DNA of 64,000 nt from Parietaria judaica (lineage: Eukaryota > Streptophyta > Magnoliopsida > Rosales > Urticaceae), in contig OX940863.1 of assembly GCA_954871525.1 (NCBI GenBank), positions 43,076,501 to 43,140,500 of the forward strand, written 5' to 3'. This document shows, in pieces, positions 46,101 through 59,249 of this stretch (the stretch's first letter is position 1; the number at the start of each line of letters is the position of its first letter). Under the pieces are notes generated by a model. The model saw only the letters and a program-made list of their open reading frames with translations. It ran no database searches and was not told where the DNA came from. A program made the translations under genes and the position numbers.

Positions 46101-48545
46101 GATAGTGGTTCGCAATTTAGGAATTACAATAAGTTAATTTAATAAAATTACTCATTATTAAGCATTTTTAAGTTCATTTTTTGTTTAAAATATATTTTAA
46201 TTAGCGTTCTTTCGCGTAAAATGGGAAAAAGACTCAGTTTTTTTTGGAGGACGCATTAATTGTTGAAACTAGATTTTAAGAGAGCTCGAAAATTTTTCAA
46301 TGCCAAAACTAACCCAATTCATAATAATACCACCATAAACAAGGTCTAGGAACTCAAATTTCATAAAGAACGCATCGTATTTGCTCTCGTACGATAACCA
46401 ATTTTTAACACTTTTCGGTAAAGATTTTAACTCGTTCACGGCTTCATATAGAAACTGGCAGATAGTGCTTCGCAATTTAGGAATTACAATAAGTTAATTT
46501 AATACAATTACTCATTATTAAGCATTTTTAAGTTCATTTTTTGTTTAAAATATCTTTTAATTGGAGTTCTTTCGCGTAAAATGGGAAAAAGACTCAAATT
46601 TTTTTGGAGGACGCATTAATTGTTGAAACTAGATTTTAAGAGAGCTCAAAAAACATTCAATGCCCAAACTAACCCAATTCATAATAATACCACCCTAAAC
46701 AAGGTCTAGGAACTAAAGTTTCATCAAGAACGCATCGTATTTGCTCTCGTAAGAAAACCAATTTTTAACATTTTTCGTTAAAAGTTTTAACCCATTAACG
46801 GCTTGATATAGAAACTAGGAGATAGCTCTTCGCTGTTTAGGTATTAAAATAAGTAAATGTGGTACAATTACACATTATTAAGAATTTTTAAGTTCATTTG
46901 TTGTTTAAATATCGTTTAATTAGGGTTCTTTCTCGGAAAATGGGAAAAAGACTCAGTTTTTTTTGGAGCACGCATTAATTGTTGAAACTGGATTTTAAGA
47001 GAGCTCCAAAAACTTTTAATTCCAAAACTAACCCAATTTATAATAATACCACCCTAAATAAGGTCTATCAACTCAAATTTCATCAAGAACGCATCGTATT
47101 TGCTCTCGTACGATAACCAATTTTTAACACTTTTCGGTAAAGATTTTAACCCGTTCACGGCTTCATATAGAAACTAGCAGATAGTGGTTCGCAATTTAGG
47201 AATTACAATAAGTTAATTTAATATAATTACTCATTATTAAGCATTTTTAAGTTCATTTTTTGTTTAAAATTTCTTTTAATTAGAGTTCTTTCGCGTAAAA
47301 TGGGAAAAAGACTCAGTTTTTTTTTGGAGGACGCATTAATTGTTGAAACTAGATTTTAAGAGAGCTCGAAAAACTTTCAATGCCAAAACTAACCCAATTC
47401 ATAATAATACCACCCTAAACAAGGTCTAGGAACTCAAATTTCATAAAGAACGTATCGTATTTGCTCTCGTACGATAACCAATTTTTAACACTTTTCGGTA
47501 AAGATTTTAACCCGTTCACGGCTTCATATAGAAACTAGCAGATAGTGCTTCGCAATTTAGGAATTACAATAAGTTAATTTAATACAATTACTCATTATTA
47601 AGCATTTTTAAGTTCATTTTTTGTTTAAAATATCTTTTAATTAGAGTTCTTTCGCGTAAAATGGGAAAAAGACTCAGTTTTTTTTGGAGCACGCATTAAT
47701 TGTTGAAACTGGATTTTAAGAGAGCTCCAAAAACTTTTAATTCCAAAACTAACCCAATTTATAATAATACCACCCTAAAGAAGGTCTAGCAACTCAAATT
47801 TCATCAAGAACGCATCGTATTTGCTCTCGTACGATAACCAATTTTTAACACTTTTTGGTAAAGATTTTAACCCGTTCACGGCTTTATATAGAAACTAGCA
47901 GATAGTGGTTCGCAATTTAGGAATTACAATAAGTTAATTTAATATAAGTACTCATTATTAAGCATTTTTAAGTTCATTTTTTTTAAATATATTTTAATTA
48001 GAGTTCTTTCGCGTAAAATGGGAAAAAGACTCAGTTTTTTTTGGAGGACGCATTAATTGTTGAAACTAGATTTTAAGAGAGCTCGAAAAACTTTCAATGC
48101 CAAAACTAACCCAATTCATAATAATACCACCCTAAACAAAGTCTAGGAACTCAAATTTCATAAAGAACGCATCGTATTTGCTCTCGTACGATAACCAATT
48201 TTTAACACTTTTCGGTAAAGATTTTAACCCGTTCACGGCTTCATATAGAAACTAGCAGATAGTGCTTCGCAAATTAGGAATTACAATAAGTTAATTTAAT
48301 ACAATTACTCATTATTAAGCATTTTTAAGTTCATTTTTTGTTTAAAATATCTTTTAATTAGAGTTCTTTCGCGTAAAATGGGAAAAAGACTCAGTTTTTT
48401 TTGGAGGACGCATTAATTGTTGAAACTAGATTTTAAGAGAGCTCGAAAAAATTTCAATGCCCAAACTAACCCAATTCATAATAATACCACCCTAAACAAG
48501 GTCTAGGAACTAAAATTTCATCATGAACGCATCGTATTTGCTCTC
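43153..48545 (-). repeat. Pentamer higher-order repeat, three copies (1,797-1,798 bp)
   Basis: The type-A marker 'gtaagaaaacc' recurs at 43153, 44951, 46749 and 48546. The order on the + strand is A', R3, R1, R2, R1 in each copy. Shared private changes include 'tttttttttagcacgc' after A' (near 43,360 and 45,165, and again near 48,755) and 'attagaattctttcgcg' (near 43,682, 45,480 and 49,077). The middle copy boundary is less uniform: the unit from 46749 lacks 'ttttagcacgc'. Confidence 0.88.
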
Positions 48546-51500
48546 GTAAGAAAACCAATTTTTAACATTTTTCGTTAAAAGTTTTAACCCATTAACGGCT
48601 TGATATAGAAACTAGGAGATAGCTCTTCGCTGTTTAGGTATTAAAATAAGTAAATGTGGTACAATTACACATTATTAAGCATTTTTAAGTTCATTTGTTG
48701 TTTAAATATCGTTTAATTAGGGTTCTTTCTCGGAAAATGGGAAAAAGACTCAGTTTTTTTTTTAGCACGCATTAATTGTTGAAACTGGATTTTAAGAGAG
48801 CTCCAAAAACTTTTAATTCCAAAACTAACCCAATTTATAATAATACCACCCTAAATAAGGTCTATCAACTCAAATTTCCTCAAGAACGCATCGTATTTGC
48901 TCTCGTACGATAACCAATTTTTAACACTTTTCGGTAAAGATTTTAACCCGTTCACGGCTTCATATAGAAACTAGCAGATAGTGGTTCGCAATTTAGGAAT
49001 TACAATAAGTTAATTTAATACAATTACTCATTATAAAGCATTTTTAAGTTCATTTTTTGTTTAAAATATATTTTAATTAGAATTCTTTCGCGTAAAATGG
49101 GAAAAAGACTCAGTTTTTTTTGGAGGACGCATTAATTGTTGAAACTAGATTTTAAGAGAGCTCGAAAAACTCTCAATGCCAAAACTAACCCAATTCATAA
49201 TAATACCACCCTAAACAAGGTCTAGGAACTCAAATTTCATAAAGAACGCATCGTATTTGCTCTCGTACGATAACCAATTTTTAACACTTTTCGGTAAAGA
49301 TTTTAACCCGTTCACGGCTTCATGTAGAAACTAGCAGATAGTGCTTCGCAATTTAGGAATTACAATAAGTTAATTTAATACAATTACTCATTATTAAGCA
49401 TTTTTAAGTTCATTTTTTGTTTAAAATATCTTTTAATTAGAGTTCTTTCGCGTAAAATGGGAAAAAGACTCAGTTTTTTTTGGAGCACGCATTAATTGTT
49501 GAAACTGGATTTTAAGAGAGCTCCAAAAACTTTTAATTCCAAAACTAACCCAATTTATAATAATACCACCCTAAAGAAGGTCTAGCAACTCAAATTTCAT
49601 CAAGAACGCATCGTATTTGCTCTCGTACGATAACCAATTTTTAACACTTTTTGGTAAAGATTTTAACCCGTTCACGGCTTCATATAGAAACTAGCAGATA
49701 GTGGTTCACAATTTAGGAATTACAATAAGTTAATTTAATACAATTACTCATTATTAAGCATTTTTAAGTTCATTTTTTGTTTAAAATATATTTTAATTAG
49801 AGTTCTTTCGCGTAAAATGGGAAAAAGACTCAGTTGTTTTTGGAGGACGCATTAATTGTTGAAACTAGATTTTAAGAGAGCTCGAAAAACTTTCAATGCC
49901 AAAACTAACCCAATTCATAATAATACCACCCTAAACAAGGTCTATGAACTCAAATTTCATAAAGAACGCAATCGTATTTGCTCTCGTACGATAACCAATT
50001 TTTAACACTTTTTGGTAAAGATTTTAACCCGTTCACGGCTTCATATAGAAACTAGCAGATAGTGCTTCGCAATTTAGGAATTAAAATAAGTTAATTTAAT
50101 ACAATTACTCATTATTAAGCATTTTTAAGTTCATTTTTTGTTTAAAATATCTTTTAATTAGAGTTCTTTCGCGTAAAATGGGAAAAAGACTCAGTTTTTT
50201 TTGGAGCACGCATTAATTGTTGAAACTGGATTTTATGAGAGCTCCAAAAATTTTTAATTCCAAAACTAACCCAATTTATAATAATACCACCCTAAAGAAG
50301 GTCTAGCAACTCAAATTTCATCAAGAACGCATCGTATTTGCTCTCGTACGATAACCAATTTTTAACACTTTTTGGTAAAGATTTTAACCCGTTCACGGCT
50401 TTATATAGAAACTAGCAGATAGTGGTTCGCAATTTAGGAATTACAATAAGTTAATTTAATACAATTACTCATTATTAAGCATTTTTAAGTTCATTTTTTT
50501 TTAAAATATATTTTAATTAGAGTTCTTTCGCGTAAAATGGGAAAAAGACTCAGTTTTTTTTGGAGGACGCATTAATTGTTGAAACTAGATTTTAAGAGAG
50601 CTCGCAAAACTTTCAATGCCAAAACTAACCCAATTCATAATAATACCACCCTAAACAAAGTCTAGGAACTCAAATTTCATAAAGAACGCATCGTATTTGC
50701 TCTCGTACGATAACCAATTTTTAACACTTTTCGGTAAAGATTTTAACCCGTTCACGGCTTCATATAGAAAGTAGCAGATAGTGCTTCGTAATTTAGGAAT
50801 TACAATAAGTTAATTTAATACAATTACTCATTATTAAGCATTTTTAAGTTCATTTTTAGTTTGAAATATCTTTTAATTAGAGTTCTTTCGCGTAAAATGG
50901 GAAAAAGACTCAAATTTTTTTGGAGGACGCATTAATTGTTGAAACTAGATTTTAAGAGAGCTCGAAAAACTTTCAATGCCCAAACTAACCCAATTCATAA
51001 TAATACCACCCTAAACAAGGTCTAGGAACTAAAATTTCATCAAGAACTCATCGTATTTGCTCTCGTAAGAAAACCAATTTTTAACATTTTTCGTTAAAAG
51101 TTTTAACCCATTAACGGCTTGATATAGAAACTAGGAGATAGCTCTTCGCTGTTTAGGTATTAAAATAAGTAAATGTGGTAAAATTACACATTATTAAGAA
51201 TTTTTAAGTTCATTTGTTGTTTAAATATCGTTTAATTAGGGTTCTTTCTCGGAAAATGGGAAAAAGACTCAGTTTTTTTTGGAGCACGCATTAATTGTTG
51301 AAACTGGATTTTAAGAGAGCTCCAAAAAAATTTAATTCCAAAACTAACCCAATTTATAATAATACCACCCTAAATAAGGTCTATCAACTCAAATTTCATC
51401 AAGAACGCATCGTATTTGCTCTCGTACGATAACCAATTTTTAACACTTTTCGGTAAAGATTTTAACCCGTTCACGGCTTCATATAGAAACTAGCAGATAG

Positions 51501-52502
51501 TGGTTCGCAATTTAGGAATTACAATAAATTAATTTAATACAATTACTCATTATTAAGCATTTTTAAGTTCATTTTTTGTTTAAAATATATTTTAATTAGA
51601 GTTCTTTCGCGTAAAATGGGAAAAAGACTCAGTTTTTTTTGGAGGACGCATTAATTGTTGAAACTAGATTTTAAGAGAGCTCGAAAAACTTTCAATGCCA
51701 AAACTAACCCAATTCATAATAATACCACCCTAAACAAGGTCTAGGAACTCAAATTTCATAAAGAACGCATCGTATTTGCTCTCGTACGATAACCAATTTT
51801 TAACACTTTTCGGTAAAGATTTTAACCCGTTCACGGCTTCATATAGAAACTAGCAGATAGTGCTTCGCAATTTAGGAATTACAATAAGTTAATTTAATAC
51901 AATTACTCATTATTAAGCATTTTTAAGTTCATTTTTTGTTTAAAATATCTTTTAATTAGAGTTCTTTCGCGTAAAATGGAAAAAGACTCAGTTTTTTTTG
52001 GAGCACGCATTAATTGTTGAAACTGGATTTTAAGAGAGCTCCAAAAACTTTTAATTCCAAAACTAACCCAATTTATAATAATACCACCCTAAAGAAGGTC
52101 TAGCAACTCAAATTTCATAAAGAACGCATCGTATTTGCTCTCGTACGATAACCAATTTTTAACACTTTTCGGTAAATATTTTAACCCGTTCACGGCTTCA
52201 TATAGAAAGTAGCAGATAGTGCTTCGTAATTTAGGAATTACAATAAGTTAATTTAATACAATTACTCATTATTAAGCATTTTTAAGTTCATTTTTAGTTT
52301 GAAATATCTTTTAATTAGAGTTCTTTCGCGTAAAATGGGAAAAAGACTCAAATTTTTTTGGAGGACGCATTAATTGTTGAAACTAGATTTTAAGAGAGCT
52401 CGAAAAACTTTCAATGCCCAAACTAACCCAATTCATAATAATACCACCCTAAACAAGGTCTAGGAACTAAAATTTCATCAAGAACTCATCGTATTTGCTC
52501 TC
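48546..52502 (-). repeat. Right-arm heptamer (2,519 bp) followed by tetramer (1,438 bp)
   Basis: A' markers at 48546, 51065 and 52503 (the last as 'cataagaaaacc'). The first interval is the pentamer order plus one extra R2-R1 pair; the second is shorter by one monomer. A block with 'gaaagtagcagatag', 'cttcgtaattt', 'catttttagtttgaaat' and 'tcaaatttttttgg' occurs at about 50,768-50,920 and again at 52,206-52,358, 1,438 bp apart, so the tetramer includes a recent copy. One R1 (near 49,967) has an inserted A, 'acgcaatcg'. Confidence 0.85.
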
Positions 52503-55500
52503 ATAAGAAAACCAATTTTTAACATTTTTCGTTAAAAGTTTTAACCCATTAACGGCTTATATAGAAACTAGGAGATAGCTCTTCGCTGTTTAGGTATTGA
52601 AATAAGTAAATGTGGTACAATTACACATTATTAAGCATTTTTAAGTTCATTTGTTGTTTAAATATCGTTTAATTAGGGTTCTTTCTCGGAAAATGGGAAA
52701 AAGACTCAGTTTTTTTTGGAGCACGCATTAATTGTTGAAACTTGATTTTAAGAGAGCTCCAAAAACTATTAATTCCAAAACTAACCCAATTTATAATAAT
52801 ATCACCCTAAAGAAGGTCTATAGACTCCAATTTCATCAAGAACGCATCGTATTTGCTCTCGTACGATAACCAATTTTTAACACTTTTTGGTAAAGATTTT
52901 AACCCGTTCACGGCTTCATATAGAAACTAGCAGATAGTGGTTCGCAATTTAGGAATTACAATAAGTTAATTTAATACAATTACTCATTATTAAGCATTTT
53001 TAAGTTCATTTTTTGTTTAAAATATATTTTAATTAGAGTTCTTTCGCGTAAAATGGGAAAAAGACTCAGTTTTTTTTTTAGGACGCAATAATTGTTGAAA
53101 CTAGATTTTAAGAGAGCTCGAAAAACTTTCAATGCCAAAACTAACCCAATTCATAATAATACCACCCTAAACAAAGTCTAGGAACTCAAATTTCATCAAG
53201 AACGCATCGTATTTGCTCTCGTCTGATAACCAATTTTTAACACTTTTCGGTAAAGATTTTAACCCGTTCACGGCTTCATATAGAAACTAGCAGATAGTGC
53301 TTCGTAATTTAGGAATTACAATAAGTTAATTTAATACAATTACTCATTATTAAGCATTTTTAAGTTCATTTTTTGTTTAAAATATCTTTTAATTAGAGTT
53401 CTTTCGCGTAAAATGGAAAAAGACTCAGTTTTTTTTGTAGCACGCATTAATTGTTGAAACTGGATTTTAAGAGAGCTCCAAAAACTTTTAATTCCAAAAC
53501 TAACCCAATTTATAATAATACCACCCTAAAGAAGGTCTAGCAACTCAAATTTCATCAAGAACGCATCGTATTTGCTCTCGTACGATAACCAATTTTTAAC
53601 ACTTTTTGGTAAAGATTTTAACCCATTCACGGCTTCATATAGAAACTAGCAGATAGTGGTTCGCAATTTAGGAATTACAATAAGTTAATTTAATACAATT
53701 ACTCATTATTAAGCATTTTTAAGTTCATTTTTGGTTTAAAATATATTTTAATTAGAGTTCTTTCGCGTAAAATGGGAAAAAGACTCAGTGTTTTTTGGAG
53801 GACGCATTAATTGTTGAAACTAGATTTTAGGAGAGCTCGAAAAACTTTCAATGCCAAAACTAACCCAATTAATAATAATACCACCCTAAACAAGGTCTAG
53901 GAACTCAAATTTCATAAAGAACGCAATCGTATTTGCTCTCGTACGATAACCAATTTTTAACACTTTTCGGTAAAGATTTTAACCCGTTCACAGCTTCATA
54001 TAGAAACTAGCAGATAGTGCTTCGCAATTTAGGAATTACAATAAGTTAATTTAATACAATTACTCATTATTAAGCATTTTTAAGTTCATTTTTTGTTCAA
54101 AATATCTTTTAATTAGAGTTCTTTCGCGTAAAATGGAAAAAGACTCAGTTTTTTTTGGAGGACGCATTAATTGTTGAAACTAGATTTTAGGAGAGCTCGA
54201 AAAACTTTCAATGCCAAAACTAACCCAATTAATAATAATACCACCCTAAAGAAGGTCTAGCAACTCAAATTTCATAAAGAACGCATCGTATTTGCTCTCG
54301 TACGATAACCAATTTTTAACACTTTTCGGTAAAGATTTTAACCCGTTCACGGCTTCATATAGAAACTAGCAGATAGTGGTTCGCAATTTAGGAATTACAA
54401 TAAGTTAATTTAATACAATTACTCATTATTAAGCATTTTTAAGTTCATTTTTTTTTAAATATATTTTAATTAGAGTTCTTTCGCGTAAAATGGGAAAAAG
54501 ACTCAGTTTTTTTTTGAGGACGCAATAATTGTTGAAACTAGATTTTAAGAGAGCTCGAAAAACTTTCAATGCCAAAACTAACCCAATTCATAATAATACC
54601 ACCCTAAACAAAGTCTAGGAACTCAAATTTCATCAAGAACGCATCGTATTTGCTCTCGTCTGATAACCAATTTTTAACACTTTTCGGTAAAGATTTTAAC
54701 CCGTTCACGGCTTCATATAGAAACTAGCAGATAGTGCTTCGCAATTTAGGAATTACAATAAGTTAATTTAATACAATTACTCATTATTAAGCATTTTTAA
54801 GTTCAGTTTTTGTTTAAAATATCTTTTAATTAGAGTTCTTTCGCGTAAAATGGAAAAAGACTCAGTTTTTTTTGTAGCACGCATTAATTGTTGAAACTGG
54901 ATTTTAAGAGAGCTCCAAAAACTTTTAATTCCAAAACTAACCCAATTTATAATAATACCACCCTAAAGAAGGTCTAGCAACTCAAATTTCATCAAGAACG
55001 CATCGTATTTGCTCTCGTACGATAACCAATTTTTAACACTTTTTGGTAAAGATTTTAACCCGTTCACGGCTTCATATAGAAACTAGCAGATAGTGGTTCG
55101 CAATTTAGGAATTACAATAAGTTAATTTAATACAATTACTCATTATTAAGCATTTTTAAGTTCATTTTTTGTTTAAAATATATTTTAATTAGAGTTCTTT
55201 CGCGTAAAATGGGAAAAAGACTCAGTGTTTTTTGGAGGACGCATTAATTGTTGAAACTAGATTTTAGGAGAGCTCGAAAAACTTTCAATGCCAAAACTAA
55301 CCCAATTAATAATAATACCACCCTAAACAAGGTCTAGGAACTCAAATTTCATAAAGAACGCAATCGTATTTGCTCTCGTACGATAACCAATTTTTAACAC
55401 TTTTCGGTAAAGATTTTAACCCGTTCACGGCTTCATATAGAAACTAGCAGATAGTGCTTCGCAATTTAGGAATTACAATAAGTTAATTTAATACAATTAC

Positions 55501-57240
55501 TCATTATTAAGCATTTTTAAGTTCATTTTTTGTTTAAAATATATTTTAATTAGAGTTCTTTCGCGTAAAATGGGAAAAAGACTCAGTGTTTTTTGGAGGA
55601 CGCATTAATTGTTGAAACTAGATTTTAGGAGAGCTCGAAAAACTTTCAATGCCAAAACTAACCCAATTAATAATAATACCATCCTAAAGAAGGTCTAGCA
55701 ACTCAAATTTCATAAAGAACGCATCGTATTTGCTCTCGTACGATAACCAATTTTTAACACTTTTCGGTAAAGATTTTAACCCGTTCACGGCTTCATATAG
55801 AAACTAGCAGATAGTGGTTCGCAATTTAGGAATTACAATAAGTTAATTTAATACAATTACTCATTATTAAGCATTTTTAAGTTCATTTTTTTTTAAATAT
55901 ATTTTAATTAGAGTTCTTTCGCGTAAAATGGGAAAAAGACTCAGTTTTTTTTTGAGGACGCAATAATTGTTGAAACTAGATTTTAAGAGAGCTCGAAAAA
56001 CTTTCAATGCCAAAACTAACCCAATTCATAATAATACCACCCTAAACAAAGTCTAGGAACTCAAATTTCATCAAGAACGCATCATATTTGCTCTCGTCTG
56101 ATAACCAATTTTTAACACTTTTCGGTAAAGATTTTAACCCGTTCACGGCTTCATATAGAAACTAGCAGATAGTGCTTCGCAATTTAGGAATTACAATAAG
56201 TTAATTTAATACAATTACTCATTATTAAGCATTTTTAAGTTCATTTTTTGTTTAAAATATCTTTTAATTAGAGTTCTTTCGCGTAAAATGGAAAAAGACT
56301 CAGTTTTTTTTGGAGCACGCATTAATTGTTGAAACTGGATTTTAAGAGAGCTCCAAAAACTTTTAATTCCAAAACTAACCCAATTTATAATAATACCACC
56401 CTAAAGAAGGTCTAGCAACTCAAATTTCATAAAGAACGCATCGTATTTGCTCTCGTACGATAACCAATTTTTAACACTTTTCGGTAAAGATTTTAACCCG
56501 TTCACGGCTTCATATAGAAACTAGCAGATAGTGGTTCGCAATTTAGGAATTACAATAAGTTAATTTAATACAATTACTCATTATTAAGCATTTTTAAGTT
56601 CATTTTTTTTTAAATATATTTTAATTAGAGTTCTTTCGCGTAAAATGGGAAAAAGACTCAGTTTTTTTTGGAGGACGCATTAATTGTTGAAACTAGATTT
56701 TAAGAGAGCTCGAAAAACTTTCAATGCCAAAACTAACCCAATTCATAATAATACCACCCTAAACAAAGTCTAGGAACTCAAATTTCATCAAGAACGCATC
56801 GTATTTGCTCTCGTCTGATAACCAATTTTTAACACTTTTCGGTAAAGATTTTAACCCGTTCACGGCTTCATGTAGAAACTAGCAGATAGTGCTTCGCAAT
56901 TTAGGAATTACAATAAGTTAATTTAATACAATTACTCATTATTAAGCATTTTTAAGTTCATTTTTTGTTTAAAATATCTTTTAATTAGAGTTCTTTCGCG
57001 TAAAATGGGAAAAAGACTCAGTTTTTTTTGGAGGACGCATTAATTGTTGAAACTAGATTTTAAGAGAGCTCCAAAAACTCTCAATGCGAAAACTAACCCA
57101 ATTCATAATAATACCACCCTAAACAAGGTCTAGGAACTCAAATTTCATAAAGAACGCATCGTATTTGCTCTCGTACGATAGCCAATTTTTAACACTTTTC
57201 GGTAAAGATTTTAACCCGTTCACGGCTTCATGTAGAAACT
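52503..57240 (-). repeat. Right-arm ~1.44-kb units marked by 'tctcgtctgataacc'
   Basis: The marker 'gtctgataacc' sits at 53221, 54658, 56096 and 56813, spaced 1,437, 1,438 and 717 bp, giving two tetramers and a dimer. Companion private changes are 'actcagtgttttttgg', 'gattttaggagagctc', 'ccaattaataataat', 'acgcaatcg' and 'aaaatggaaaaagac' (one G short). The same companions reappear at about 63,080-63,230, beyond the array block. Confidence 0.85.
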
Positions 57241-57306
57241 AGCAGATAGTGCTTCGCAATAATACCACCCTAAATAAGGTCTATCAACTCAAATTTCCTC
57301 ATGAAC
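57155..57306 (-). repeat. Truncated chimeric monomer, copy 1 (151-bp core spacing)
   Basis: Normal 'gcttcgcaatttagg' is replaced by 'gcttcgcaataataccaccc' (joint at about 57,258-57,263), deleting about 209 bp of one monomer. The overlap at the joint is 'aat'. The downstream piece is an R3 form with 'tttcctcatgaacg' and 'gataactaattt'. Confidence 0.9.
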
Positions 57307-58744
57307 GCATCGTATTTGCTCTCGTACGATAACTAATTTTTAACACTTTTCGGTAAAGATTTTAACCCGTTCACGGCTTCATATAGAAACTAGCAGATAG
57401 TGGTTCGCAATTTAGGAATTACAATAAGTTAATTTAATACAATTACTCATTATTAAGCATTTTTAAGTTCATTTTTTGTTTAAAATATCTTTTAATTAGA
57501 GTTCTTTCGCGTAAAATGGGAAAAAGACTCAGTTTTTTTTTGAGGACGCATTAATTGTTGAAACTCGATTTTAAGAGAGCTCGAAAAACTTTCAATGCCC
57601 AAACTAACCCAATTCATAATAATACCACCCTAAACAAGGTCTAGGAATTAAAATTTCATCAAGAACGCATCGTATTTGCTCTCGTAAGAAAACCAATTTT
57701 TAACATTTTTCGTTAAAAGTTTTAACCCATTAACGGCTTGATATAGAAACTAGGAGATAGCTCTTCGCTGTTTAGGTATTAAAATAAGTGAATGTGGTAC
57801 AATTACACATTATTAAGCATTTTTAAGTTCATTTGTTGTTTAAATATCGTTTAATTAGGGTTCTTTCTCGGAAAATGGGAAAAAGACTCAGTTTTTTTTG
57901 GAGCACGCATTAATTGTTGAAACTGGATTTTAAGAGAGCTCCAAAAACTTTTAATTCCAAAACTAACCCAATTTATAATAATACCACCCTAAATAAGGTC
58001 TATCAACTCAAATTTCCTCAAGAACGCATCGTATTTGCTCTCGTACGATAACCAATTTTTAACACTTTTCGGTAAAGATTTTAACCCGTTCACGGCTTCA
58101 TATAGAAACTAGCAGATAGTGGTTCGCAATTTAGGAATTACCATAAGTTAATTTAATACAATTACTCATTATTAAGCATTTTTAAGTTCATTTTTTGTTT
58201 AAAATATATTTTAATTAGAATTCTTTCGCGTAAAATGGGAAAAAGACTCAGTTTTTTTTGGAGGACGCATTAATTGTTGAAACTAGATTTTAAGAGAGCT
58301 CGAAAAACTCTCAATGCCAAAACTAACCCAATTCATAATAATACCACCCTAAACAAGGTCTAGGAACTCAAATTTCATAAAGAACGCATCGTATTTGCTC
58401 TCGTACGATAGCCAATTTTTAACACTTTTCGGTAAAGATTTTAACCCGTTCACGGCTTCATGTAGAAACTAGCAGATAGTGCTTCGCAATTTAGGAATTA
58501 CAATAAGTTAATTTAATACAATTACTCATTATTAAGCATTTTTAAGTTCATTTTTTGTTTAAAATATCTTTTAATTAGAGTTCTTTCGCGTAAAATGGGA
58601 AAAAGACTCAGTTTTTTTTGGAGGACGCATTAATTGTTGAAACTAGATTTTAAGAGAGCTCGAAAAACTCTCAATGCCAAAACTAACCCAATTCATAATA
58701 ATACCACCCTAAACAAGGTCTAGGAACTCAAATTTCATAAAGAA

Positions 58745-58896
58745 CGCATCGTATTTGCTCTCGTACGATAGCCAATTTTTAACACTTTTCGGTAAAGATT
58801 TTAACCCGTTCACGGCTTCATGTAGAAACTAGCAGATAGTGCTTCGCAATAATACCACCCTAAATAAGGTCTATCAACTCAAATTTCCTCAAGAAC
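58745..58896 (-). repeat. Truncated chimeric monomer, copy 2, identical joint
   Basis: The same 'gcttcgcaataataccaccc' joint recurs at about 58,848-58,853, with the same 151-bp spacing and the same companion changes ('gatagccaattt' before, 'gataactaattt' after). The two joints are 1,590 bp apart, that is four full monomers plus the short one, so the broken monomer was itself copied as part of a larger unit. Flanks diverge downstream ('aaaatatctttt' in copy 1, 'aaatatatttt' in copy 2). Confidence 0.9.
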
Positions 58897-59249
58897 GCAT
58901 CGTATTTGCTCTCGTACGATAACTAATTTTTAACACTTTTCGGTAAAGATTTTAACCCGTTCACGGCTTCATATAGAAACTAGCAGATAGTGGTTCGCAA
59001 TTTAGGAATTACAATAAGTTAATTTAATACAATTACTCATTATTAAGCATTTTTAAGTTCATTTTTTTTTAAATATATTTTAATTAGAGTTCTTTCGCGT
59101 AAAATGGGAAAAAGACTAAGTTTTTTTTGGAGGACGCATTAATTGTTGAAACTAGATTTTAAGAGAGCTCGAAAAACTTTCAATGACAAAACTAACCCAA
59201 TTCATAATAATACCACCCTAAACAAAGTCTAGGAACTCAAATTTCATAA

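Noticed and set aside
46269..46475. 68-codon open frame on the - strand
   Set aside because: Satellite sequence in the inverted arm. It is opened by one base change at 46335 ('ccaccataaac') and other monomers are closed at the same site.
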